64,000 bases of DNA from Pontixanthobacter rizhaonensis. Lineage in GTDB: Bacteria > Pseudomonadota > Alphaproteobacteria > Sphingomonadales > Sphingomonadaceae. Within the stretch, counting starts at the first letter, position 1. Every line of letters starts with the position of its first letter. Location of the stretch: positions 558,001 through 622,000 of the forward strand of contig NZ_JABCRE010000003.1 in NCBI RefSeq assembly GCF_012972675.1, in the 5' to 3' direction. Positions 16,325-24,900 of this stretch are shown here, piece after piece. Under the pieces are notes generated by a model, which was not told where the DNA came from, did not search any database, and saw only the letters and a list, made by a program, of their open reading frames with translations. A program made the translations under genes and the position numbers.

Positions 16325-17989
16325 CTAACCGTTAGAAACTCTATTTGACCCTGCTGCGCTGACCATCCGGTGTGTCGCTGCCAGCCGTGTCGAGCGGGAT
16401 TTGATGCCATCCACAAACCGCCATTCGCAGCTGGCCTGCTGCGGAGTGAGCTCCACCGCCATATAGCCGCGCTGGCTGGTATCTGCCCATTGCAGCTCAG
16501 GATTGCGGCCTACTAAAGACTTTTGCATCACGTCCGGCGGCACCATCCCGAGATAGGTTTCAAGGCCAGGCGATGTCACGCCTTGCACACCAAACTCGGC
16601 ACCGGCCCGTTCGCCATCATGGGCCAGATCAAACGCCCAGGCATTGTGAGTATCGCCCGCCAGTACCAGCAGGTTCGCATCCGCATTGAGGGCAGAGGCA
16701 AGCAATCGGTCGCGGGCTGCAGGATAACCATCCCAAGCGTCCATATTCAGGGGCAAACCCGCTTTGCTGGCAAGGGCAGCCGCTTGAAGCCGTGACCTGA
16801 ATTCTTCCGGAGCCATTGCCGCAAGCCCCTCCAGCAAACTATCCGGACTGGCCAATTTGCCGACCAGCACCTGTTGGGCAAGCACTTGCCATATCTTGCC
16901 CGCTTTGCGCGAAGCGGCAAGGCCAGCGGCGAGCCAATCTTCCTGAGCGTTGCCCAGCATAGACCGCGCCGGATCGACATATGCGCCGTTCCGGAAGCTA
17001 TCGAGCGATGCGGTGATGTCTTCCGTGCTGGTTGTTTCCTCCAGCACTTTTTCGACGCTAAACTGTTCGGACCGGGCGCCCAGGCGGGTTTCCAATCGGA
17101 ACAGAGTGGCCAGATCGCCGACCTCATATTCCGCATAATCCGCATCCGATACAGGAAGCCATTCACGGTATGCGCGAACCGCTGCACGCTTGCGAGCGGC
17201 CCAATCGCCTTCGCTATCATCGTGGTTTTCAGCGCCGCCTGCCCAGCTATCATTGGCGCTTTCATGATCGTCCCAGCCCAGTATCATGGGGTAAAGCTGG
17301 GTCAGGCGGCGCAAATCCGGATCAGCGCGGTAACTCGCATGGCGCAGGCGGTAATCCGCCAAAGCCACGGTTTCGGTGTCCGGCCAACTGACCCGTCCTG
17401 CAACCTTCTGACTGGCCGAGGGATACCGGCCATCGGCATATTCATAGAAATAGTCACCAAGATGCAGGATCAGATCGAACGCGTTCTGCTGGGCTGCATG
17501 GCCATAGGCGTTGAAATATCCGAAGCCCAGATTTGAACAGGAAAACACGCCCAGCCGAAAATTGTCGACAGCGCCCGCTGGCAAGGTGCGTGTCCGGCCA
17601 ACGTCAGAGAACGCGCCTGCCGGATCGATAAAGCGGTAATAATACCATGTGCCGGGCTGCAACCCTTCCGCGACGGGCTTAACGCAAAAGTCCCTTTCCG
17701 GTTTTGCCAGCACCGAACCGCCTGCGATGATTACCGAAAAGCTGTCATCAGCGGCCACTTGCCATTCAAGCGCTGTCTCCTGAAGCGCGGTGTAGCGCGT
17801 CCATAGAAGAACGCTGGTCGCGCTTGGCTCCCCGCTGGCCACCCCGAAACCAAAGCCGGTTGAAAGCCTGGCCGATGCGATTTCGGGAATGGCAGCCAAT
17901 CCGGCCACGCCGGCGACACTGGCGCGAAACAGATCCCGGCGATTGAGCGCGGTAATGGCATTGGGCGTAGCGGCATCGGCGTTGATCAT
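16325..17989 (-). CDS. PhoD-type alkaline phosphatase/phosphodiesterase, Tat-exported
   Basis: A 554-residue PhoD-family enzyme that releases phosphate from phosphate esters outside the cytoplasm, with Ca/Fe ions at the active site. NRRDLFRASVAGVAGLAA at residues 17-34 is a twin-arginine signal, as expected for PhoD, which folds with its metals inside. The core has GEPSATSVLLWTRYTA and later DLILHLGDYFYEYADG, WDDHESANDSW, and LAGDTHNAWAFDL, which hold the metal-binding Asp and His residues. It is divergent from the XRE operon. No Pho box was identified in the 142-nt gap. Confidence 0.93.
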   Translation of the reverse strand: MINADAATPNAITALNRRDLFRASVAGVAGLAAIPEIASARLSTGFGFGVASGEPSATSVLLWTRYTALQETALEWQVAADDSFSVIIAGGSVLAKPERDFCVKPVAEGLQPGTWYYYRFIDPAGAFSDVGRTRTLPAGAVDNFRLGVFSCSNLGFGYFNAYGHAAQQNAFDLILHLGDYFYEYADGRYPSASQKVAGRVSWPDTETVALADYRLRHASYRADPDLRRLTQLYPMILGWDDHESANDSWAGGAENHDDSEGDWAARKRAAVRAYREWLPVSDADYAEYEVGDLATLFRLETRLGARSEQFSVEKVLEETTSTEDITASLDSFRNGAYVDPARSMLGNAQEDWLAAGLAASRKAGKIWQVLAQQVLVGKLASPDSLLEGLAAMAPEEFRSRLQAAALASKAGLPLNMDAWDGYPAARDRLLASALNADANLLVLAGDTHNAWAFDLAHDGERAGAEFGVQGVTSPGLETYLGMVPPDVMQKSLVGRNPELQWADTSQRGYMAVELTPQQASCEWRFVDGIKSRSTRLAATHRMVSAAGSNRVSNG

Positions 17990-18086
17990 GACACCGCCCT
18001 AAACCCGATCTGCGTCAGCACCAAGACTCACACGCACCCAGACAAGGTAGCCAATCATTATGCAAAGGACACTTGACATTACCAAA

Positions 18087-18111
18087 TTACAATGTAAATG
18101 ACGCTTTACAT
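18087..18111. promoter_or_regulatory. overlapping palindromes in the promoter region of the XRE operon
   Basis: TTACAATGTAA (18087-18097) is a perfect palindrome, and ATGTAAA (18092-18098) is repeated inverted as TTTACAT (18105-18111) around a TGACGC centre. A TTGACA (18073-18078) lies just upstream, and the first gene begins at 18132. Position and symmetry suit a dimeric regulator, most simply the XRE protein encoded three genes downstream acting on its own operon. This is inference from symmetry. Confidence 0.5.
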
Positions 18112-18131
18112 AGTGAAAAGGAACATTGATC

Positions 18132-18305
18132 ATGACTCATATTCATAAGGCTATTTTGCTGGCATTCGCCATGATCGGGATAGCGCTGTTGGCTGTGGCG
18201 GGGATCGTACCCGAAGAAACTGCCCAATGGGCGCCGCTTGCTCTGCTCGCCATTTTCCCCAGCGTATTGATGGGCAAGACGCGGAATTGCGGAGCAAAAT
18301 CATGA
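18132..18305 (+). CDS. small membrane protein (57 residues), first gene of the XRE operon
   Basis: A 57-residue frame opening MTHIHKAILLAFAMIGIALL, with two hydrophobic segments (residues 7-24 and 33-47) joined by GIVPEETAQWAP. An AAGGA ribosome site precedes the ATG. The stop overlaps the next ATG (ATGA), which is the main argument that it is real. Its family is not recognised. Small two-helix proteins paired with XRE regulators and larger membrane proteins are a repeated layout in sphingomonads; the role is unknown. Confidence 0.68.
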   Translation: MTHIHKAILLAFAMIGIALLAVAGIVPEETAQWAPLALLAIFPSVLMGKTRNCGAKS

Positions 18306-18922
18306 CAAATGAAAACGCGCCAACATCCGGCGGGCACAGCCCGTGGTTCTGGGCCGGTTTGATGCTGGCCTCTTATGCCATCATTTCCGCCCTCATTGTC
18401 ACCAAAGCGATTGAACAAACGCCTTATCTGATATTCTTGATTCTGGTTCCGCTTGGCCTGACCTTCCCCTTAATGAAAGCCGCCAATCGCAGGGTCGATG
18501 ACGGGTCATGCCTCGGCAAAGGGGAAGCGCAAAAACGGTATATAAAGCGCGTTGCCGTATCCACATCCGCCTATCTTGCTGCGTTTGCATTAATGACATT
18601 CGCCACCGCCAGTGGCGATCCGCCCATAGCTTTGCGCGCATTTCTGGCGATACTGCCCGGCCTAGCCATCATCGGCATCTTCTGGGCCATTGGGCGTCTG
18701 ATTGTGGAGGAGCAGGACGAATTTATGCGGATGCTGATAGTCCGGCAATCGCTGGTTGCAACCGGATTTGCGCTCAGTGCGGCATCAATCTGGGGCTTCT
18801 TAGAAGCTGCTGACGTCGTACCACATCTGGATGCCTATTGGGTTGCCGTCGCATGGTTCGCCGGTTTGGGGCTGGGCGCAATTATGAACCGCGTTCAATA
18901 CGGAACCTGGGGCGCGGTATGA
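18302..18922 (+). CDS. multi-span membrane protein in XRE operon
   Basis: A 206-residue integral membrane protein. Hydrophobic helices lie around residues 15-35 (FWAGLMLASYAIISALIV), 42-60 (LIFLILVPLGLTFPL), 82-103, 112-133 (LRAFLAILPGLAIIGIFWAI), and two more before the C terminus. RLIVEEQDEFMRMLIVRQSL forms a charged loop. The start at 18302 is preferred over an upstream in-frame codon because it overlaps the preceding stop by 4 nt. It overlaps the XRE gene in the same manner. No family name can be given; genes of this sort are usually listed as hypothetical beside a helix-turn-helix gene. Confidence 0.8.
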   Translation: MTNENAPTSGGHSPWFWAGLMLASYAIISALIVTKAIEQTPYLIFLILVPLGLTFPLMKAANRRVDDGSCLGKGEAQKRYIKRVAVSTSAYLAAFALMTFATASGDPPIALRAFLAILPGLAIIGIFWAIGRLIVEEQDEFMRMLIVRQSLVATGFALSAASIWGFLEAADVVPHLDAYWVAVAWFAGLGLGAIMNRVQYGTWGAV

Positions 18923-19125
18923 AGAACTGCCTCAAGGTTCTCAGGGCTGAAAACGACTGGAGCCAACAAGACTTGGCAAACCGATTGGGCGTGTCACGGC
19001 AGAGCGTCAACGCCATCGAAACCGGGAAATATGATCCATCGCTGCCTTTGGCCTTCAAGATCGCTGATATCTTTGCTATGACCATCGAGGATATATTCGA
19101 GCGGGGGCAAGAAGAAGGGGAATAG
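18919..19125 (+). CDS. XRE-family helix-turn-helix regulator
   Basis: A 68-residue single-domain DNA-binding protein of the Cro/C1 type. The helix-turn-helix reads NDWSQQDLANRLGVSRQSVN, followed by AIETGKYDPSLPLAFKIADIF and the ending DIFERGQEEGE. This compact form is common in operons with membrane proteins and in autoregulated units. The ATG overlaps the stop of the membrane gene, and the following 34-aa lipoprotein gene begins 1 nt after its stop. The palindromes at 18087-18111 are its likely operator. Confidence 0.92.
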   Translation: MKNCLKVLRAENDWSQQDLANRLGVSRQSVNAIETGKYDPSLPLAFKIADIFAMTIEDIFERGQEEGE

Positions 19126-19126
19126 A

Positions 19127-19231
19127 ATGCGCTTTACAGTTCTTCTATTAGCTGCCGCGCTGGCCGCCTGTGGGGGTGCCGATAAGGCTGGCCAATGCGA
19201 TGATCCCATCACTCTTCCCGCGCTTTACTGA
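19127..19231 (+). CDS. very small lipoprotein (34 residues)
   Basis: A 34-codon frame beginning 1 nt after the XRE stop, behind an AGGGGA ribosome site. The product, opening MRFTVLLLAAALAACGG, has a basic start, a hydrophobic stretch and the lipobox ALAAC, so the mature lipoprotein would be only about 20 residues (GADKAGQCDDP and beyond). Tight spacing to the regulator suggests it belongs to the operon. It is too short to be certain and no family is recognised. Confidence 0.55.
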   Translation: MRFTVLLLAAALAACGGADKAGQCDDPITLPALY

Positions 19232-19266
19232 CATATTGGCATCGACAGCCGATCATCTGAAGCACC

Positions 19267-20010
19267 GTGCCTGACATCCAATTCCACACCCTGCCATCCG
19301 GGCAGAAAATCGCCTACCGTTTCCATGACGGTTTGGGGCCAACATTGGTGTTTTTGCCAGGCTACATGTCCGATATGGATGGCGGCAAGGCAACCGCGAC
19401 AATGGATTGGGCGCAGGCGCATGGCCGGTCCTGTGTGCTGCTCGATTATTCGGGATGCGGTTCAAGCGATGGCGATTTCGCAGATGGAAGTTTGAGCCAG
19501 TGGCGAGATGAAGTTGCCGCTCTTATCGATATATTGCCGATTGATCAGGTAACACTGATCGGATCATCAATGGGCGGCTGGCTCATGCTGCTGGTCGGGG
19601 AATATTTGGGTTCAAAGCTGAAGAGTATGGTGGGTATCGCCGCCGCACCGGATTTTTCCAGCTGGGGTTTTGACGAAGGACAAAAGGCCAAACTGACGGC
19701 TGGTGAGACAGTCTTTGAAGACAACCCTTACGGCCCCGAACCCACGCCAACCCATGCGCTGTTTTGGCAGGATGCAGAAACTCTCAAACGCCTGAACAGA
19801 TCAATCCCGATCGACTGCCCGGTGCGCTTGTTACACGGCCAGCAAGACAACGATGTGCCTTGGGATATTAGTATGCAGCTTTCCGAAGCGCTTCGTTCTG
19901 CTGCGGTACAGGTCCATTTGGTCAAAGACGGCGACCATCGCTTGTCGCGGGATCAAGATATTGCACTGCTGCTATCCGTCTTGGAAAATCTCCCGGCCGA
20001 CCCCGACTAA
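19267..20010 (+). CDS. alpha/beta hydrolase
   Basis: A 247-residue alpha/beta hydrolase starting with GTG at 19267. The nucleophile elbow is LIGSSMGGWLML (G-x-S-x-G with Ser), the acid is in LLHGQQDNDVPW and the His in VKDGDHRLSRD near the C terminus. Family context: the FLPGYMSDMDGGKA loop with YSGCGSSDGDF resembles the ABHD10/short-chain esterase or thioesterase group. No signal peptide is seen, so it is cytoplasmic. The substrate is unknown. The TPR gene begins 20 nt after the stop in the same direction. Confidence 0.88.
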   Translation: MPDIQFHTLPSGQKIAYRFHDGLGPTLVFLPGYMSDMDGGKATATMDWAQAHGRSCVLLDYSGCGSSDGDFADGSLSQWRDEVAALIDILPIDQVTLIGSSMGGWLMLLVGEYLGSKLKSMVGIAAAPDFSSWGFDEGQKAKLTAGETVFEDNPYGPEPTPTHALFWQDAETLKRLNRSIPIDCPVRLLHGQQDNDVPWDISMQLSEALRSAAVQVHLVKDGDHRLSRDQDIALLLSVLENLPADPD

Positions 20011-20030
20011 TCGTTTTCGGAGATTGTCTG

Positions 20031-20855
20031 TTGTTATCTGCCGCTCTTATTTTTGCCCTACAAGTGGGCCCCAACCCCTCTGCGCCGGCGCTGGAACCAC
20101 TGCCATTTGAACTGCGCAGGCAGCAATCCCAACAGGAGCAGGCCGAGGTAACGCCGACTGCTGACCCGCTGGCATTATGCCTGATACGTGCCGAGGAAGA
20201 CCCTGTGGCGGCGCAAGCCGAAGCCAATATCTGGTTGGAAACCACAATTGGTCTGACACGTGCCCATGGGCTGCATTGCCGCGGCTATGCCGAAGCGCAA
20301 AGCGGCAATTGGGAAGCCGCCGCCGCCAGTTTCGTGGCGGCGCGCAGTGAACCGGCGGTCATCAACTCAAAATACAAAGCACGGCTGGGCGCGATCGCCG
20401 CCAACGCTCTTATCACATCCGGGGATGCGCAGGGCGGCCTGGCCATGTTGGATCAGGCCATTCCCGATGCCGCCAGGAGCGGTTTTGCCGCTTTGGAAGC
20501 AGAAATGTGGCTCGACCGCGCGCGGGCGCAAGTCGCTCTGGGCGAGACCGAGGCTGCTGGCGTCTCTCTCGCCTCTGCCCGTAGATTGGCCCCCGGCAGT
20601 TCGCAGGCGTGGTTGCTATCGGCGACCTTGGCCCGGCGTAGCGGTGATCTGGAGACAGCCCGCAGCCAGATTGAGCAAGCTGCGAAGCTTAACCTGACCA
20701 ATCCCGAGATTGCGCTGGAAGCGGGGGTTATCGCAATCTTGGCAGGCGATGAAGACAGCGCCCGACAAAACTGGCAGACAGTGATCACGCTAAACCCCGA
20801 TTCACCCGCAGCCGCAACCGCGCAGGGCTATCTGGAGCAATTGACCACAGAATGA
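20031..20855 (+). CDS. tetratricopeptide-repeat protein, probably exported
   Basis: A 274-residue protein starting with a TTG codon at 20031. It has a short hydrophobic start ([16 protein letters not shown]), then an acidic linker, and helices that repeat with TPR-like spacing from about residue 120: [55 protein letters not shown] and [20 protein letters not shown]. Such repeats bind other proteins. Two Cys residues ([18 protein letters not shown]) lie early. The stop overlaps the start of the flavin monooxygenase gene (ATGA), so both are co-translated. Role unknown. Confidence 0.8.
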   Translation: MLSAALIFALQVGPNPSAPALEPLPFELRRQQSQQEQAEVTPTADPLALCLIRAEEDPVAAQAEANIWLETTIGLTRAHGLHCRGYAEAQSGNWEAAAASFVAARSEPAVINSKYKARLGAIAANALITSGDAQGGLAMLDQAIPDAARSGFAALEAEMWLDRARAQVALGETEAAGVSLASARRLAPGSSQAWLLSATLARRSGDLETARSQIEQAAKLNLTNPEIALEAGVIAILAGDEDSARQNWQTVITLNPDSPAAATAQGYLEQLTTE

Positions 20856-21835
20856 TTCCGCTATCCGTTCTTGATCTGGTGCCCGTGCGCGAAGGGGGCT
20901 CTCTTACAGAAGCCTATGCCGCATCCGTGTCACTGGCCCAAGCTGCCGAACAGCACGGCTATAAGCGGTTCTGGGTGGCGGAACATCACGCGATGGAAGG
21001 TATCGCCGGCGCAGCGGCTTCGGTTGTGCTTGCGCATATCGGAAATGCCACGTCCAGCATCCGGATCGGGTCCGGCGGGATTATGCTGCCCAATCACAAT
21101 CCGTTTGTGATTGCTGAACAATTCGGCACGCTGGACGCGCTGTTTCCCGGCAGGATTGATCTGGGGCTGGGCCGTGCACCGGGCGCGGATCAGCGATTTG
21201 GCCAGGCCTTGCGCAAGAACCTTGGCCAAGCAGCCGAATATTTCCCCAATGATGTGGTGGAACTGCACGCTTTGTTAACCGGTGATATTGATCTGCCAAT
21301 CACAGCCACGCCCGGTATGGGCGCAGCGGTCGATATGTGGATGCTGGGCTCCAGCCTGTTTGGCGCGCAATTGGCGGCCAAGCTCGGTCTGCCCTACGCC
21401 TTTGCCTCGCATTTCGCGCCTGATCATCTGGACGAAGCATTGTCGATCTACCGGCGGGATTTCCAACCCTCTGCGGCTTTGGATCGGCCCTATGCAATGG
21501 CGGCCATGACAGTGATCGCCGCCGATAGCGATGACGAGGCGGAATGGATCGCATCGTCCCAATTGCAAGCCTTTGTAAGGCTGCGCAGCGGCACACCGGG
21601 CAAGCTCCCCCCGCCGATTGAAAACTACCGCGACAGCCTACCGGCACCTGCCAAAGCCATGCTCGCCCATATTGGTCAAGCCAGCGCGATCGGTTCCCCG
21701 CAAAGGGTGAAGGACACGATTGAGGCATTCATCAAGCGTACCGATGCGGACGAGATAATCGTCGCGGGTTCAACCTATGACCCTGAACATCGCACCCGGT
21801 CTTTGGCACTGACCATGAACGCACTTGCCGCCTAG
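20852..21835 (+). CDS. LLM-class flavin-dependent oxidoreductase
   Basis: A 327-residue luciferase-like monooxygenase. It opens [20 protein letters not shown] and [19 protein letters not shown], the known beginning of the YhbW/MsnO8-like class, followed by [21 protein letters not shown] and [14 protein letters not shown]. These enzymes use reduced flavin supplied by another protein to oxidise a small molecule; the substrate is unknown. The start ATG overlaps the TPR gene stop. A stem of CGCCTA/TAGGCG spans the stop codon (21829-21854) but lacks a T run, so termination is uncertain. Confidence 0.92.
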   Translation: MIPLSVLDLVPVREGGSLTEAYAASVSLAQAAEQHGYKRFWVAEHHAMEGIAGAAASVVLAHIGNATSSIRIGSGGIMLPNHNPFVIAEQFGTLDALFPGRIDLGLGRAPGADQRFGQALRKNLGQAAEYFPNDVVELHALLTGDIDLPITATPGMGAAVDMWMLGSSLFGAQLAAKLGLPYAFASHFAPDHLDEALSIYRRDFQPSAALDRPYAMAAMTVIAADSDDEAEWIASSQLQAFVRLRSGTPGKLPPPIENYRDSLPAPAKAMLAHIGQASAIGSPQRVKDTIEAFIKRTDADEIIVAGSTYDPEHRTRSLALTMNALAA

Positions 21836-21967
21836 GCTCCCTTGCCCTTAGGCGCGTAGCAGTGAAATCACCTACCGTAGGGTCAACCCGGCTTGCAGGC
21901 CTGATCGCTGTCGGCTATTTGCGCACAATAAATAAAGCAGACAGCAAGAAAATAACAAAGGCACACA

Positions 21968-24900
21968 GTGTCTGACGGAGCACGGCGGATGGGTACCAGT
22001 TCTTCCACAACATCGCGATTGGCGGATCAGGCCAAGCTGGTGAACGCACTGACCACGCATATGGGCGAATCGCTGCTACCGGGAGAGGCGCCATTCGCGG
22101 CAGAGCGGCTCAAAGAAGCGGCGGCCTTTGTGATCGATACCGCGGCCCAGCGCGACGCCAAACGCTCTGCCCTCAGCCTCACCAGTGCGAGCGATGAACG
22201 CCGCTTTACGCGCATCGCCATCGTCAATGATGATATGCCGTTTTTGGTGGATTCAATTGCTGCCACGATTGCCGCCCAAGGGCTGGCAATCGACCGGCTG
22301 GTCCATCCGGTGGTCCCAGTTCAGCGTAGCGATACAGGTAATCTGGAGGCAATTTCCGGCAAAGACACAGCCGATGCATCGCGCGAATCGATGATTTACA
22401 TCGAAACTGCCCGGATCGACGCCAAACAAAGGCGGGAGCTGGAAAAGGCCCTGCGCACCACGCTGGGAGATGTCCGTGTCGCAGTGAGCGATTGGCCGAA
22501 ATTGCGCAAAGCTGTGATAAAAGATGCAGAGCAGATTGATGACACAGAAGGTGCCGCGCTTCTCAGATGGCTGGAAGACGGTATGCTCACACAGCTGGGG
22601 CATTTGGTGCGCGGCCGCGATGGATCCCAATCGGGTGCCTTGGGGATTTGCAGACGGAGCGCAAAGGTGCTTCTGGCAGACGCGTCTTATGACCGGGCAT
22701 TTGCGTGGTTTGATGATCCAGCCAACGCGCACGCCAATCTGCCTCTGATTGTTAAGGCTAACAGAGTGGCTCTGGTCCATCGGCGTGTGCCGCTTGATCT
22801 GTTTATCGTTCCGGTGAAATCCGGCGGCAAAGTGGTCAGCCTATCGATCCATGCCGGTGTCTGGACCAGTGCGGCATTGGCAGCGGTGCCCACAGAAGTA
22901 CCGCGCCTGCGCACCCATATGACCGAGCTGATGGACAAGTTCGGTTTCGACAGCAGAGGCCATGCCGGAAAAGCCCTGGTCCATGCATTAACCGCCTTGC
23001 CGCATGATTTGATTATCGGTTTCTCATCGGCAGATGTGGCCCGTATCGCGGGTGCCGTCATGAGCCTGGTCGACCGGCCGCGCCCGCGCCTCGCGATTGT
23101 GCAGGCCCCGCTGGCCCGCCATTTGTTCGCCTTTGTCTGGCTGCCGCGCGACATGCTCTCCACACAGGTCCGCCAAGACATCCAGCGATTGCTCGAAAAA
23201 GGCGCTGGCGCGGAATTGCTCGATTGGAGCTTGCAAGTCGAAGGGGGCAATCTCGCCACTTTGCGCTTCGTGCTGGATATCCGGGCTGGCGGCACCGATT
23301 GGGCTGAAGCAGAGCTGGAACAGCAATTGCAAGATATGCTGCGCGGTTGGCCAGAGGCGGTTGAACAGGAATTGGCCGGTTTTGAAGATGCTGGCCGTGC
23401 CGCTGCGATTGCTGCGCGCTTCGCCGATATTTTCCCGCCCGCTTACCGCGCCGCTTACGGCGCACAAGAGGCAGCGCGCGATATCCGCCGTATGCGGCCC
23501 TTGATCGCAGGCGAAAGTTCGGATGACAGCGTTAGCGGTCAACGCGATGCGCGCCTCTACCGTATGGATAGCGACCCGGAAGGTTGCCTGCGGCTCAAAA
23601 TCTATGAGCATGAGGGCGCGTTGCCCTTGTCCGATGCGGTCCCGGCGTTGGAAAATTTCGGCTTTGAAGTCCTGTCTGAAGTCCCCACGACATTGGGTGA
23701 TGGCACACTCGGCACAATTCATGACTTCATCATTGAATTGCCCGAAGGCGACGCCATCACTGACATTCTGGCCCGCGCCCGCCCCATCGAAGCGGCCATC
23801 ACGGCTGTCCTGAATGAAACAGCAGAAGATGATCCGTTTAACCGGCTGGTCATTGGCACCGGTCTGTCAGCGGGCGAGGCCGAATGGCTCCGCGCCTTTT
23901 ATCGCTATCTCCGCCAAGCGGGGACGACTTTCACCATCTATACAGTCGTCGATGCATTGTACCGTGCCCCGGATGTAACCCGGGCACTGATCCGCCGGTT
24001 TGCGGCGGCGCATGATCCGGAATTCTCCGGCGATCGTCGGGCAGCCATCGATGCTGCCGAAGCCGCGATCAAGCAAGGCCTGGCGAAAGTGGCAGCGATC
24101 AATGACGATCGGCTGCTACGCCTCTATCATGCGCTGATCAAAGCGATCCTGCGGACGAACAGTTTTGCGCCGGCAGCAGCGGAAGCGCTTGCTTTCAAGA
24201 TACAGTCCGACCTGGTACCAAACTTGCCAAAGCCAGTGCCGTGGCGAGAGATCTTTGTCTATTCGCGCCGTGTCGAGGGGATCCATTTGCGGTCCGGCCC
24301 CGTCGCGCGTGGCGGGCTGCGCTGGTCTGACCGGCGGGACGATTTCCGCACGGAAATACTCGGCTTGATGAAGGCCCAACGAGTCAAAAACGCCGTTATC
24401 GTGCCGACCGGTGCAAAAGGCGGATTTTATCCCAAGCAACTGCCTTCACCCGTGAAGGACCGTGATGCTTGGGCCGCTGAAGGCCAAGCGAGTTACGAGC
24501 TGTTCATCCGCACATTGCTGTCGATTACCGACAACATCGTGGATGAGAAAATCGTCCACCCGGAGGCCGTGCTCCCAACCGACGGGCAAGATCCGTATTT
24601 TGTGGTTGCCGCAGACAAAGGCACGGCGCGGTTTTCTGACGTCGCCAATGCGATCGCGGAATCGCGTGATTTCTGGCTCGATGATGCGTTTGCGAGTGGC
24701 GGTTCCAACGGATATGACCACAAGGCTATGGGTATCACCGCAAAGGGCGCGTGGGTATCTGTGCAGCGGCATTTCCTGGAAATGGGTGTCGATGTCCAAA
24801 ACGATCCGGTGAGCGTGGTCGGCTGCGGCGATATGTCGGGCGATGTGTTCGGCAATGGTATGCTGTTATCGCAATCAATCCGCCTGATGGCTGCTTTCGA

